64,000 nucleotides of DNA from Saccharibacillus sp. O23 (GCF_002205895.1 NZ_NJDE01000008.1:266475-330474), one strand, 5' to 3'; shown: positions 8,802 through 17,690, counted from the first letter of the stretch. The notes: generated by a model not told the origin, from the letters alone. Translations and numbers: made by a program.

Positions 8802-9944
8802 CTACCATACGCTCTGCCGGATATGCGTCTTCGCAAAGTCTTTTCGATCGAACCAGTCTCCGCCCGAAGCCCAAGTGGAGTCAAGCTCGATCCAACGCTT
8901 CTCTTCTCGCGAATAGACTTCGTTCCACGCATGCGGACCGTATCCGCCCTGCCCGTCTCCTCCGAGTCCGGTCACGACGCGGACTTGCAGTCCGACGGAG
9001 CGCGCCATTACGGCATATAAGCGGGCGTAGTCGATGCAGACGCCGAGACGCGTATCGTACGTTTCGCGCGGCGTCTGTTCATGCCAGATTCCTTTGGTTT
9101 CATAAGCGTCGACTTTGCCGTAATCGTAGCGAATTCTCGTACCGACCCAGCGGTACAGCTTTTTCGCCCTTTCCGCGTCGTTTCCGCTTCCCGCGATCTT
9201 CGCCGCCGCCTGTTCGATGTCCGCCGGGATCTCCCGGTCGATGACATTGTATTTCTGGCGAATCATGCCGTCCAACTCGGCCGCGGCGGCTCCTTTGAGC
9301 ACCGGCAGTTTGCCGCTGATCCATTCGCCGACCGCCGGTTCGAACACGTGCTGCTGGGCGTAACGGTAAGCCGGCGAAGACTCCGCGTAGCGGCTGAGCG
9401 GACTGCCCGGCCAGACGGACGTCAGCAGGAACAACAGCGCGAGCAGCAGCGCGCCGCGCCAAGCTCCGGCCGCAAGGCCGAGTACCGCGCCGCCTAAACG
9501 GTCGAGAAAAGCGTTACCCGCGCGGCGCTTGCTTTTCTTTTTCTTCGGCCGCTCTTCTTCCGACGGAGAACGCCATCTGCCGAGCAGCGTCAGCGCGGTC
9601 AGACAGACCGGGTAGATCAGCAGGAACAACAATGCAAGACGCAGCAGCGAGAAATCGGAAACGAAACCGAGCAGCGCGTAACCGGCCGTTTTCCACTGCG
9701 GCAGCTCGCCGGCCGGTCTGGCCAAGATCAGGCGATCCGCCCAATCGCGCGCGTAAGGCGAAGCCCAACCCGCGAGCAGCAGCGCGGCCAGAATCCCCAG
9801 TACCCGAAGCAGCAGCCGGCCGAACATCGAACCCAATCCGGCGGCCGTTCTGCGCGTTCCCAGATAAGCGCCGCGCAGCATCGAGAGGATCAGTACCGCC
9901 AGCAGCAGCAGGGTCACAAGATCCGTATTCGGCACTTCCGCCAC
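8802..9944 (-). CDS. Membrane protein with extracytoplasmic transglutaminase-like domain
   Basis: 380 residues. The N-terminal half has about four membrane segments (roughly 8-25, 40-60, 86-125, 150-175) with a Lys/Arg-rich loop at 131-142. The C-terminal half is a transglutaminase-like cysteine-protease fold with a complete triad: Cys303 (GVCIDYARL), His338 (GPHAWNEV) and Asp355 (IELDSTW). Such proteins are predicted proteases or crosslinking enzymes at the cell surface. The substrate is unknown; proximity to two PBP2 genes suggests wall-related work (inference). It follows the 9994-10431 membrane gene by 49 bases, likely in one transcript. Confidence 0.85.
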   Translation of the reverse strand: MAEVPNTDLVTLLLLAVLILSMLRGAYLGTRRTAAGLGSMFGRLLLRVLGILAALLLAGWASPYARDWADRLILARPAGELPQWKTAGYALLGFVSDFSLLRLALLFLLIYPVCLTALTLLGRWRSPSEEERPKKKKSKRRAGNAFLDRLGGAVLGLAAGAWRGALLLALLFLLTSVWPGSPLSRYAESSPAYRYAQQHVFEPAVGEWISGKLPVLKGAAAAELDGMIRQKYNVIDREIPADIEQAAAKIAGSGNDAERAKKLYRWVGTRIRYDYGKVDAYETKGIWHEQTPRETYDTRLGVCIDYARLYAVMARSVGLQVRVVTGLGGDGQGGYGPHAWNEVYSREEKRWIELDSTWASGGDWFDRKDFAKTHIRQSVW

Positions 9945-9993
9945 CTCCCGTCCTTTGGACGCGTGCTCCGCGCGATTCCCCTGCGCAGATCGG

Positions 9994-10431
9994 TCATTTC
10001 CGGCTCTGCGCCGCGCGAATCAGCGCGTTCACCTGTTCGCCGCGTTCCCACTCGCCCAGCGAGACGCCCCGATAAGTCACTTCGACGGTCTTCGCGTTCG
10101 GCTTGCCTTCCAATTTGAGGCTCGGCGTCTGGACCGTGAAGGAACCGTCGGCCGCTTTCTTGAACGTCGCTTGCGCGGATTCGTCTTTGAGCATCTTAAG
10201 CGCTTCGCTCTGAAGCTTCGCTACCGCTTCGTCTTTCACGCCCGTTACGGTATTCTGAATTTGATCGATCGACACGCCGCTGTATACGACCAGCGCAACG
10301 ACGATGACGATCGCGATCGCCCATTTGAGCATCGTCTTCACTACATTTATGACCAGCAGCACCGCTACCAGCGCGATCAGAAGAATCAGCCAGTTCTGCC
10401 TGACGAATTCGAGCCACACTTCGGTATTCAA
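9994..10431 (-). CDS. Uncharacterised two-helix membrane protein
   Basis: A 145-residue protein not assigned to a named family. Two adjoining hydrophobic segments (about 14-30 and 36-52) are followed by a soluble basic C-terminal part containing VTGVKDEAVAKLQSEALKML, probably a short amphipathic helix. No cysteines or catalytic motif are seen. It precedes the transglutaminase-like membrane gene on the same strand and is probably co-transcribed with it, so a shared envelope role is possible. Confidence 0.7.
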   Translation of the reverse strand: MNTEVWLEFVRQNWLILLIALVAVLLVINVVKTMLKWAIAIVIVVALVVYSGVSIDQIQNTVTGVKDEAVAKLQSEALKMLKDESAQATFKKAADGSFTVQTPSLKLEGKPNAKTVEVTYRGVSLGEWERGEQVNALIRAAQSRK

Positions 10432-10693
10432 CAGGCTTGCCCCCGTTCTTCTCGTTATTTTCGCGGCGCCCGCGCCCCTCGTTTCCCGGCGGGCTGCGCG
10501 CTTTTCAATTATACAGGAACCCGAGGCCCTCTGTCAGCTTTCGCGCCAAGCTCTTTTCCTCTTTTGCAATCGTTGCCCGGCGCGGTACGCCGACCGAAAA
10601 TAACGTTAGGTTTCGCCTTTGATTGAATTCGGTCGACTCACTGGGTAAACTTATTAAAAATCAAGTTTTCGAACGTCAGGAGGCGAACGGCTC

Positions 10694-11083
10694 ATGACCG
10701 TTACCATCATCGTGGAAGGCAAAAACGACCGCAGCAAGCTTCGTCGTCTGCTGAACGACGATATCCGCATTCTGTGCACCTTCGGCACGCCGAACTCGTC
10801 CAAGCTCGAATCGCTGTATACGGAAGCGAAACAGGACGAAGTCTATCTGTTTCTCGATAACGATTCGTCGGGCCGCAAGATTCGCGCCCTGCTGTCCGAC
10901 TTGTTCCCCGACGCGGATCATCTGTATACCCGGCGCGGTTATGCGGGAGTCGAAGGCACTCCGGACGAATACGCGGTGCAGCAGCTCGAAAAGGCCGGAC
11001 TGGACGAATTTATCGTCTATCCGGAGTCGATGCTGCGTCCGCAGCCGGAAGCGGAGCATGAACGCCGGCGATCCCGCGAATAA
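10694..11083 (+). CDS. Stand-alone Toprim-domain protein
   Basis: A 129-residue protein consisting almost only of a Toprim fold. The catalytic Glu lies in IIVEGKND (residues 5-12) and the metal-binding DxD in LFLDNDSSGRK (about 52-62). Toprim domains bind Mg and act in primases, topoisomerases, OLD nucleases and RNase M5; a solitary short version is common in Bacillota as a putative nuclease related to the RNase M5 N-terminus. The C-terminus is an acidic/basic tail. CAGGAGG precedes ATG 10694. Substrate unknown. Confidence 0.8.
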   Translation: MTVTIIVEGKNDRSKLRRLLNDDIRILCTFGTPNSSKLESLYTEAKQDEVYLFLDNDSSGRKIRALLSDLFPDADHLYTRRGYAGVEGTPDEYAVQQLEKAGLDEFIVYPESMLRPQPEAEHERRRSRE

Positions 11084-11144
11084 CGAACAAAACCGCCTTC
11101 CGCTTCCCGAAGGAGGCGAAAGGCGGCCGCTTTTCGCGCCGCTC

Positions 11145-12071
11145 TTAATGAACGGTGTCGATGATCATCAGCAGGAACGTGACCATCATATAATAGATGG
11201 AATACATGAATACCTTTTTGCCCCAAGCGTCCGGATCTTGGCCTTTGGCCAGTCCTTTGACCGCGAAGTACAACCACAGCGCCGTGATGGCGACCGACGC
11301 GATCGTGAAGATCAGTCCGACGTAACCGTAAGCGTACATCAGGATCGGCACCGGCAGCAGCAGCACGATGTAAGGCAGCATCTGCCATTGCGTACGGCGG
11401 ATGCCTTTGACGACCGGCAGGATCGGGAATCCGGCCGCGCGGTATTCTTCGACGCGCCGGATGCCGAGCGCCCAGAAGTGCGGCGGCTGCCACAAGAACA
11501 TCCACAGGAACAGCAGGACCGCTCCCATGTCGATCCGATTGGTCACGGCCACGTAGCCGATGACCGGAGGCATCGCGCCGGAGATGCCGCCGAGCGACGT
11601 GCTCCAAGTCGAGGTGCGTTTCAGCCACATCGTGTACAGCACGACGTAGGCGAACATGCCGATCGCGCCGCAGACGCCGGTCAAGACGCCGCAGAATCCG
11701 AACAGAATAGCCAATCCGAGCACGCCGAGCACGATTCCGTAGGTCAGCACGATTCCGGGCGCGATCTTGCCGGTCGGCAGCGCCCGATTCTTGGTCCGTT
11801 CCATCTTGGTGTCCATCTCGCGGTCGAGATAGTTATTGAATACGCCGGAAGCGCCCACGATCAACATCGTGCCGGCCAGCGTGGCGATCAGGTTCGCCCA
11901 GTTGATATTCCATTGCGAAGCGAGCCAGAAACCGGCCAGCGTCACGAACAGATTCGAGCGCAGGATGCCGGGCTTCGCCAGCGTTACGAAGTCTCTCCAA
12001 GTCGCCCGCGCATCCGCGCCGTCCGACACGGGAGAAGCCTCCGAAGCTGCATAATTCAACGATTTGCTCAC
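11145..12071 (-). CDS. ctaB: Protoheme IX farnesyltransferase (heme O synthase)
   Basis: Transfers a farnesyl group to protoheme IX, giving heme O for cytochrome oxidases. It is a polytopic UbiA-family prenyltransferase with the first Asp-rich motif in NNYLDREMDTKMERT and conserved loops including FLWQPPHFWALG. A GTG start at 12071 (protein MSKSLNYAASE..., 308 residues) is preferred over the ATG at 12116, because AAGGAGGA sits nine bases before the GTG and would lie inside the longer version. It is a single-gene unit here with its own promoter; the usual ctaA/ctaCDEF neighbours are absent. Confidence 0.92.
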   Translation of the reverse strand: MSKSLNYAASEASPVSDGADARATWRDFVTLAKPGILRSNLFVTLAGFWLASQWNINWANLIATLAGTMLIVGASGVFNNYLDREMDTKMERTKNRALPTGKIAPGIVLTYGIVLGVLGLAILFGFCGVLTGVCGAIGMFAYVVLYTMWLKRTSTWSTSLGGISGAMPPVIGYVAVTNRIDMGAVLLFLWMFLWQPPHFWALGIRRVEEYRAAGFPILPVVKGIRRTQWQMLPYIVLLLPVPILMYAYGYVGLIFTIASVAITALWLYFAVKGLAKGQDPDAWGKKVFMYSIYYMMVTFLLMIIDTVH

Positions 12072-12185
12072 GCGTTTGTTCCTCCTTTTGCGTTCCGATT
12101 CGCATTTTCCAATCATGCGAGAGTACGATAAATAACTAGAATCGGCTTCATAATGAAGCCGAGAACAGGTATCGCTATGAAATTT

Positions 12186-12214
12186 ATCATATCAAAGGCC
12201 TTTCTAATTGCCAA
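12186..12214 (-). promoter_or_regulatory. ctaB promoter (sigma-A type)
   Basis: On the minus strand TTGGCA (12214-12209) and TATGAT (12191-12186) are spaced by 17 bases. A leader hairpin TCGGCTTCA/TGAAGCCGA (about 12141-12163) lies between promoter and gene without a T-run. Confidence 0.75.
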
Positions 12215-12379
12215 TGATTCCCGAAACAAGTTCGATAATTTGACAATTTCATGAGATTTTCATGGCATTCTTCAAAAAAGATGTGGAAATTTCTTCGTCG
12301 ATGGGTACAAATAAAATGGAAATTTTGGATTTACGGCCGCCAAGTGAGGTATACTGAAAATAAAAACGGAGGTTATCCG

Positions 12380-12565
12380 ATGAATAAAGGTCTGGCTCTG
12401 TGGTTTGCCGTATCTTCGATGGCTCTTGTGACGCTCTCCGCCATCTTGATCAACGAAAGTCCGCTGCTCGCCGTCGGCGTGTTCGCCGTCGCGACGTTGA
12501 ATATCGGTTGGGGATTCGTGACCAAAGCGCGGATCCAGCGCAAAACGAACAGCGGGAACGTTTAA
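12380..12565 (+). CDS. Small two-helix membrane protein
   Basis: A 61-residue protein starting MNKGLALWFAVSSM and ending in the basic tail KARIQRKTNSGNV. Two hydrophobic segments (about 5-22 and 28-48) give a membrane hairpin. The ATG at 12380 is set by ACGGAGG eight bases upstream; longer in-frame starts have no ribosome binding site. Family not recognised. It is flanked by ctaB upstream on the other strand and a bidirectional terminator downstream. Confidence 0.7.
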   Translation: MNKGLALWFAVSSMALVTLSAILINESPLLAVGVFAVATLNIGWGFVTKARIQRKTNSGNV

Positions 12566-12682
12566 GCGCCGCTTCGCTCCCCGGATGTATGTAACGCATA
12601 AATCCGCGAATCGAAACGTCGATTCGGCCGAAAATGAAAGCGTTAGCGCGGGCGATCGCGCTTCGTCCATGATCATGGGATC

Positions 12683-12727
12683 AAAAAAGCTGCTTTGCCC
12701 TCTTTCGAGGGACGAAGCAGCTTTTTT
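12683..12727. terminator. Bidirectional terminator between small ORF and trpS
   Basis: AAAAAAGCTGCTT and AAGCAGCTTTTTT arms enclose an inner CCCTCTTTCGAGGG hairpin. It serves the rightward small gene and the leftward trpS. Confidence 0.88.
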
Positions 12728-12817
12728 GCGAGGATCGCGCGCGGCAGGCGGATCTGTGCGACAGGCGCGTTCGGCAGCCGAGCGTCGCGCAACTTTAACC
12801 CTCCGCCGGAACGCGGC

Positions 12818-13804
12818 TCAATATTTCGGCAGGAAGCCCATGCGTTCGCGAACGCCTTTCATCGTTTCTTCGGCGACGGCTTCCGCGCGCTGCGCGCCTT
12901 TGGCCAGAATGCGTTTGATCTCGCCGGATTCGCGAATCTCGCGGTAACGCTGCTGAAGCGGCTCCAATACGGAGACGACGGCTTCGCCCAGTTCTTTTTT
13001 GAACGCGCCGTACAGTTTGCCGTCGAAATGCGCTTGAACCTGCTCGAGCGTCATGCCCGTACATTCGGCATAGATGCCCATCAGGTTGCTGATTTCCGGT
13101 TTGTTGACCGGATCGTACAGCACCGCGCCGCCGGAATCGGTCGTCGCGCGGTTCATCTTCTTGCGAATCACGTCCGGCGGATCGAGCAGAGCGATATAGC
13201 TGCCCGCGTTGGCGTTGCTCTTGCTCATCTTTTTCGAAGCGTCGTCGAGTCCCATGACGCGCGCGCCGACTTTCGGGATATACGGTTCCGGCACGGTGAA
13301 GAACTTGCCGAAACGGCTGTTGAAGCGGCCCGCCAAGTCGCGAGTCAATTCCAAATGCTGCTTCTGGTCTTCGCCGACCGGCACCAGATCCGCTTGATAC
13401 AGCAGGATATCCGCGGCCATCAACGAAGGATAGACGAACAATCCCGCGCCTACGGAATCTTTGCCGCCCGATTTGTCTTTGAACTGCGTCATGCGTTCCA
13501 GCTCGCCCATCGCGGTGAGCGTCGTCATCAACCAGCCCAACTCGGCGTGCTGCGGCACGTGGGACTGCATGAAGATGTTGGATTTCTCCGGATCGATGCC
13601 CGCCGCCGCGTACAGCGTCGCTACCGATTCGGACTGCTCGCGCAGCGCGGCCGGGTCCTGAGGAACCGTGATCGCGTGCAGATCGACGACCGAAAAGAAA
13701 CATTCGTAATCATGCTGCAAAGCGACGAAATTTTTAATGGCCCCGATGTAGTTCCCGATCGTGAGCTGACCGCTCGGTTGGATGCCCGACAAGACTTTTT
13801 TCAT
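12818..13804 (-). CDS. trpS: Tryptophanyl-tRNA synthetase
   Basis: Class Ic synthetase charging tRNA-Trp. The HIGH-equivalent is in QLTIGNYIG (residues 13-21) and KMSKS is at 192-196; the length of 328 residues is normal. The start MKKVLSG at 13804 is chosen over an ATG nine bases earlier because ACGGAGG abuts the earlier codon but is correctly spaced for the later one. Expression is controlled by the T-box leader immediately upstream. Confidence 0.95.
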   Translation of the reverse strand: MKKVLSGIQPSGQLTIGNYIGAIKNFVALQHDYECFFSVVDLHAITVPQDPAALREQSESVATLYAAAGIDPEKSNIFMQSHVPQHAELGWLMTTLTAMGELERMTQFKDKSGGKDSVGAGLFVYPSLMAADILLYQADLVPVGEDQKQHLELTRDLAGRFNSRFGKFFTVPEPYIPKVGARVMGLDDASKKMSKSNANAGSYIALLDPPDVIRKKMNRATTDSGGAVLYDPVNKPEISNLMGIYAECTGMTLEQVQAHFDGKLYGAFKKELGEAVVSVLEPLQQRYREIRESGEIKRILAKGAQRAEAVAEETMKGVRERMGFLPKY

Positions 13805-13861
13805 GATTTTCATTCCTCCGTGTTGTGAATTGAAAAGCCGATCCCCGGCAGACGACCGAAC

Positions 13862-14204
13862 GCAAAAAAGGCCCCGCGTCCGCAAGGGACGTGAGACCGT
13901 GGTGCCACCCTTATTCATCGTTTGGCTGTTGTGCGCCAATGCACAGCTTTCTCCGACGCAAGCAGGATAAGCTGAACAAGCAAGCGCCGGAACGCAAACG
14001 ATCTTGACCGTTCCGATAACGGAGAACGGAAACCGGCCGGTCTACTGCGGGCCGCGATTCGCGGAGGAATCGCCCCGGTTCGACGCGGCGCTCAGGGGTC
14101 CATTCGGACGGATGGTCTTCGCCGGCTCGCATCGGCCGCCGGCTTTCTGCAGAAAACGATATCCGCTTACTTCTCCCCGTCATCGCGTTGCGCTGTACGA
14201 ATTG
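13862..14204 (-). ncRNA. T-box riboswitch (tRNA-Trp sensing) for trpS
   Basis: On the minus strand the leader holds the loop E/AGUA region (14174-14163, GAAGTAAGCGG), a Stem I specifier loop GAATGGACC with the Trp codon TGG at 14102-14100, the T-box AAGGGTGGCACCACGG (about 13912-13897), and a terminator stem GTCC/GGAC with T-run at 13898-13864. Uncharged tRNA-Trp would pair with TGG and the T-box and favour the antiterminator. The family mechanism is established; boundaries are approximate. Confidence 0.95.
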
Positions 14205-14210
14205 CTTCTC

Positions 14211-14240
14211 ATCTTACAAGCCGCGAACGCGCTTTGTCAA
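14211..14240 (-). promoter_or_regulatory. trpS leader promoter
   Basis: TTGACA (14240-14235) and TAAGAT (14216-14211) on the minus strand with an 18-base spacer, immediately before the T-box leader. Confidence 0.85.
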
Positions 14241-14333
14241 TCGGTTCCGCTTCGATCGCGTTTTCTATCGCTTCGATGCCGCGTGCTTCGGCTCCCCTTC
14301 CGAAAGCATCGCCTTGCGCCGGGCAAGCCCGGA

Positions 14334-14741
14334 TCAATAAAGCTCGGAACGAGCTTCCTTATGCAGCTGTTTCGGATACCGAATCATGCTGCTGGCCATG
14401 TTATAGTTCGATTCGAACTGAGCGTCGACGACCAGATCGGAACGGCGCAGCGCGAATTCGTAGCTGATCTCGCCGTGCGTCCAGTTCTTTTTGTAATTCA
14501 GCGATTCGATCGCCATATTACGAAAAGTATGGATCTGTCCTTCGTTCAGTCCTTGTTCAGGACCTTCGACATGGCCGTCCCGACCCGCAAGCGGAGTATG
14601 GCGAATCCCGAATTTCCCGACCACATTGTTGCGAATCTGCACGAAAACCGTGCCGGATTCCAGTCCCGACAATTCCTCGCTCAATTCTCTGAACACGATG
14701 TCAAGCTGCCTGGGAAGCGAATATTCGTTGACTACAAACAT
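14334..14741 (-). CDS. Uncharacterised conserved-type protein
   Basis: A 135-residue soluble protein starting MFVVNEYSLPRQLD, not assigned to a family I can name. No signal peptide, membrane segment or cysteine is seen; it is a mixed alpha/beta composition with a basic C-terminus (IRYPKQLHKEARSELY). The ATG at 14741 follows GAGGGGG at good spacing; the upstream ATGs at 14756-14759 would place that site inside the gene. It has its own strong promoter (14805-14833). Confidence 0.65.
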   Translation of the reverse strand: MFVVNEYSLPRQLDIVFRELSEELSGLESGTVFVQIRNNVVGKFGIRHTPLAGRDGHVEGPEQGLNEGQIHTFRNMAIESLNYKKNWTHGEISYEFALRRSDLVVDAQFESNYNMASSMIRYPKQLHKEARSELY

Positions 14742-14804
14742 GATAGTCCCCCTCATCATTATGTTCCATCCAAAGCTGATACCGGTATGTAGCTCTTGAG
14801 GCCT

Positions 14805-14833
14805 ATTATAATTTGGTAAATTGGTAACTTCAA
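14805..14833 (-). promoter_or_regulatory. Promoter of the 14334-14741 gene
   Basis: TTGAAG (14833-14828) and a perfect TATAAT (14810-14805) on the minus strand with 17-base spacing. Confidence 0.75.
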
Positions 14834-14907
14834 TATAAACCCAGAAAATTGGGCAAATATGACCATTAAAATATAAAAAGAACTCTTTTTTTCAGTCATT
14901 ATTATAT

Positions 14908-14942
14908 AAAAAGCGATCAGATTCGAGTCTGATCGCTTTTTT
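14908..14942. terminator. Terminator after pepF
   Basis: AAAAAGCGATCAGA/TCTGATCGCTTTTT arms with a short loop, 23 bases beyond the pepF stop; A and T runs allow bidirectional use. Confidence 0.88.
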
Positions 14943-14964
14943 TCGACTTTTCGATTAGGCTATC

Positions 14965-16767
14965 TTATTTTACTTTTGCTGCCGTCAGCTCAAGGAAAGT
15001 CCGAACGTCGGAGGCGCTGACGTCGACCGCGGCCTGCCAGAAGTCCCGCTGCGTCAGATCGACGTTCAAGTGTTTCGAAGCCAGTTCTTCGACGGTCATC
15101 CGGCCGGTATCGAGCAGCAGCGCGTCGTATTTTTCCGCGAAGCCCGTCCCTTCCTGCTGCGCGCGCGCATAGATGCCCGTGCTGAACAGGTACCCGAACG
15201 TATACGGGAAGTTATAGAACGGCACGCCCGTATTGTAGAAATGCAGCTTGGACGCCCAGAAATGCGGATGATAATCGCCGAGCGCTCCGCAGAACGCTTC
15301 TTCCTGCGCTTCGACCATCAGTTTGCTCAGATCCTGCGGCGTCAGCAGACCCCCGCGGCGTTTCTCGTAGAAGCGGGTCTCGAACAGGAAGCGCGCATGG
15401 ATGTTCATGAAGAACGCGATGGAACGCTGAATTTTATCGTCAAGCAGCACCAGTTGTTCTTCTTCGGTCGCGGCCTTGCGCACCAGCGAATCGGCCACGA
15501 TCATCTCCGCGAACGTCGAAGCCGTCTCGGCCACGTTCATCGCGTAACGTTGGCTGAACGTCGGCAGCTCGTCCATGACGTGCTGATGGTAACCGTGTCC
15601 CAGTTCGTGCGCCAGCGTGGATACGTTCGAAGCGGTCCCGCTGTACGTCATGAAGATCCGCGTCTGCTTGGTCAGCGGCAGCGACGTGCAGAATCCGCCC
15701 GGACGTTTGCCTGCGCGGTCTTCCGCTTCGATCCAGTGGTTATCGAACGCGCGCTGCGCGAAGTCCGCCATGCGCGGGCTGAAGCTGCGGAACTGCTCGA
15801 CGATCAGCTCGGCCGCGTCGTCGTAAGCAATCTTCGATTCGGATGCCCCGATCGGCGCGTCCACGTCGTGCCAGCCGAGCTTCTCTTGGCCGAGCAGCCG
15901 CGCTTTGCGGTTCAGGTATTCGACGAACAAAGGCTTGTTGTCGGTAATGACCTGCCACATCGTCTCAAGCGTTTTCGAAGACATGCGGTTGATCTCCAGC
16001 GGTTCACGCAGCGCGTCGTTCCAGCCTCTTTTTTCGTACAAAGCCAGACGGAAGCCCGCGAGATGATTCAGCGTATCCGCGCAGTAATCTTCGACGTCGG
16101 TCCAAGCCTGCTCCCAATTCCGGCCCATCTCTTCGCGCTGCTTCGGATCGGCGGAACCGAGTTTGTTCGCCGCTTGGGCCGCCGACAGCAGCTTCGTTTC
16201 GCCGTTCTCTTCGCAGCGCACGCGCACATGACGCACGATCGTGTTATAGAAGCTGCTCCAGCCTTGATACCCGTCGACCGACAGCGAGAGCGCAAGGCTT
16301 TCCAGCTCCGGCGACATTTTCTCGCGGGCTTGGGAACGGCTTTCGCTCAGGTTAAACGAAATCGGGGCGACGCTTGCGCGCTGCATCCAGCTTGTCCATA
16401 CCGCGTCTTCCGTATTTTGCAGCACGCTGTCGAACGTCGCCACCACGCTCTGCCAGCGGGCGCGGATCGAACCGACGCGGGCGGACAACTGTCCCGCTTT
16501 CTGGTCGTTCTGATCCTGCGCGCTCAGACAGCCGACGAATGCTCCCGCTTGACGGAAACGAGCCGATACATGCTGCACTTCTTCGAACAGCGGATCGAAA
16601 GCGTCGGTCTCTTCGCCGGAAGTCGGCGGACGCAGCCCGTCGATCTTGGCTCTCAGCGAGTCGACGTCGGCCGATAATTGATTCAAGAACCCGTCGAATT
16701 CGTCCGAAGACGAACCTCCCGGGAAGATCGTCTCCAGATCCCAAGTCTGTCTCAAACGTTTGCTCAT
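14965..16767 (-). CDS. pepF: Oligoendopeptidase F family metallopeptidase (M3)
   Basis: A 600-residue cytosolic zinc peptidase that trims oligopeptides. The HExxH zinc motif is HELGH at about residues 387-391 within LAHELGHGYHQH, with the further Glu ligand expected in MNVAETASTFAEM. No signal peptide is present. The ATG giving MSKRLRQTW (16767) is favoured over one four codons earlier because AAGGTGAG precedes it at normal distance. It is monocistronic with a terminator after it. Confidence 0.92.
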   Translation of the reverse strand: MSKRLRQTWDLETIFPGGSSSDEFDGFLNQLSADVDSLRAKIDGLRPPTSGEETDAFDPLFEEVQHVSARFRQAGAFVGCLSAQDQNDQKAGQLSARVGSIRARWQSVVATFDSVLQNTEDAVWTSWMQRASVAPISFNLSESRSQAREKMSPELESLALSLSVDGYQGWSSFYNTIVRHVRVRCEENGETKLLSAAQAANKLGSADPKQREEMGRNWEQAWTDVEDYCADTLNHLAGFRLALYEKRGWNDALREPLEINRMSSKTLETMWQVITDNKPLFVEYLNRKARLLGQEKLGWHDVDAPIGASESKIAYDDAAELIVEQFRSFSPRMADFAQRAFDNHWIEAEDRAGKRPGGFCTSLPLTKQTRIFMTYSGTASNVSTLAHELGHGYHQHVMDELPTFSQRYAMNVAETASTFAEMIVADSLVRKAATEEEQLVLLDDKIQRSIAFFMNIHARFLFETRFYEKRRGGLLTPQDLSKLMVEAQEEAFCGALGDYHPHFWASKLHFYNTGVPFYNFPYTFGYLFSTGIYARAQQEGTGFAEKYDALLLDTGRMTVEELASKHLNVDLTQRDFWQAAVDVSASDVRTFLELTAAKVK

Positions 16768-16945
16768 GTGGTCTCTCACCTTTCGTCTTTGTAAATATGT
16801 AAGCTTTATCCTATAGTGTTGACAAGGTACCAGCCGGCACCGTCCGTTCGCGAAGCCTTATAGCGTTCGTTCAGGCTCCGTGTTACAGTATAACTATAGC
16901 GAAAACCCCTGATGAAGCCAAATCTGACACTGGAGGGAAGACACC

Positions 16946-17119
16946 ATGAGACCTCTTCAAATCTCGCCGGACACGGCGATCAAACTTTCCAAAGAATTGA
17001 ATGTTCCGATCGAACAGTTGATGCATATGCCGCAGCACATCCTGATGCAGCGCCTCGCGCAGATGGCTCAGAAAGAAGCCGCCGAAGCGCAGCCCGAAAC
17101 GCCTAAGGAGAACGAATAA
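16946..17119 (+). CDS. YycC-like small protein
   Basis: A 57-residue protein opening MRPLQISPDTAIKLSKEL and containing VPIEQLMHMPQHILMQRL, closely resembling the small YycC-type proteins of Bacilli as I remember them. It is soluble and helical, with a charged A/E/P tail, and has no known biochemical role. TGGAGGGAAG lies eight bases before ATG 16946. It ends four bases before the next gene, so the pair is probably translated from one message. Confidence 0.75.
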   Translation: MRPLQISPDTAIKLSKELNVPIEQLMHMPQHILMQRLAQMAQKEAAEAQPETPKENE

Positions 17120-17123
17120 GCTG

Positions 17124-17354
17124 ATGATTCCTTTTGAAAAAGCATTGCCGTACGACCTCGTGATGGGCGACCTCACGGTTCCGAACTGCCCGTTCTGCGG
17201 CGCGGAAAACGTCCTGCTGCCGATCAAACCGTCGGAGATCCAAGATATTCGGACCGGCAAAAAACGGCTGACCGTTTTTCCGTGCTGCCACGGAAGGTTG
17301 ACGGTGCTGGACTGCGACGACGATTATCTGATGACGGATACGGTGGTCAAGTAA
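17124..17354 (+). CDS. Small putative zinc-binding protein
   Basis: A 76-residue protein with a CPFCG knuckle (residues 22-26) and a later CC pair in VFPCCHGRL (about 53-61), followed by a further Cys in VLDCDDDY. The spacing suggests one zinc-ribbon site. The family is not recognised. It starts four bases after the YycC-like gene. Confidence 0.7.
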   Translation: MIPFEKALPYDLVMGDLTVPNCPFCGAENVLLPIKPSEIQDIRTGKKRLTVFPCCHGRLTVLDCDDDYLMTDTVVK

Positions 17355-17373
17355 GGTGGGGGGCGGCGGAACG

Positions 17374-17640
17374 TAGATGCGGAGTGGAACGTCCGAGCGG
17401 CGTCCGGCGAAAAGTTCGGTTCCGTCGCTTCCTGTAATCGGGAAATTTGATTGGACTGGAACCTTGTCAACCTTACTTTGACTTTGACAAGGTGTTGGGA
17501 GAAGCAAGTGGAAATTTCCCGATTACAGAGGCGAACGCTTAAAAGTTTTCGCAAGAAAACTCGCATCGGAAGCCTAAGCAGGCTCTTCACTCGAACTTTT
17601 CGCCTTCCGCAGTTACGTTCGCGGAGGGAGAGGAATAAAA
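17374..17640 (-). repeat. Structured intergenic repeat, copy A
   Basis: Nested perfect inverted repeats: outer GGCGAAAAGTTCG (17406-17418) with its complement at 17592-17604; middle GTAATCGGGAAATTT (17434-17448) with 17512-17526; inner ACCTTGTCAA (17461-17470) with 17484-17493. Read on the minus strand the flanks GTTCGCCTCTG ... AGGAAGCGACGGAACCGAA match copy B near 39.8 kb. It fills most of the 540-base gene-free interval 17355-17895. Confidence 0.7.
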
Positions 17641-17648
17641 TCAAGAGC

Positions 17649-17690
17649 AAAAAGACCTTAGATGCCGAATCGGCTTCTAAGGTCTTTTTA
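17649..17690. terminator. Hairpin with T-run
   Basis: AAAAAGACCTTAGA and TCTAAGGTCTTTTT-like arms with GCCGAATCGGC inside. It lies beyond repeat copy A and probably ends the rightward yycC-like transcript. Confidence 0.8.

Noticed and set aside
12695..13828. A 377-codon rightward open frame opposite trpS
   Set aside because: It is the complement of a certain tRNA synthetase gene. It is rich in Arg, His and Phe, has no ribosome binding site and arises from GC-biased codons.
16819..16850. Forward promoter starting TTGACA at 16819
   Set aside because: No -10-like hexamer at 16-19 bases downstream; the same DNA fits a leftward pepF promoter (TTGTCA, 17 bases, TTACAT) better.
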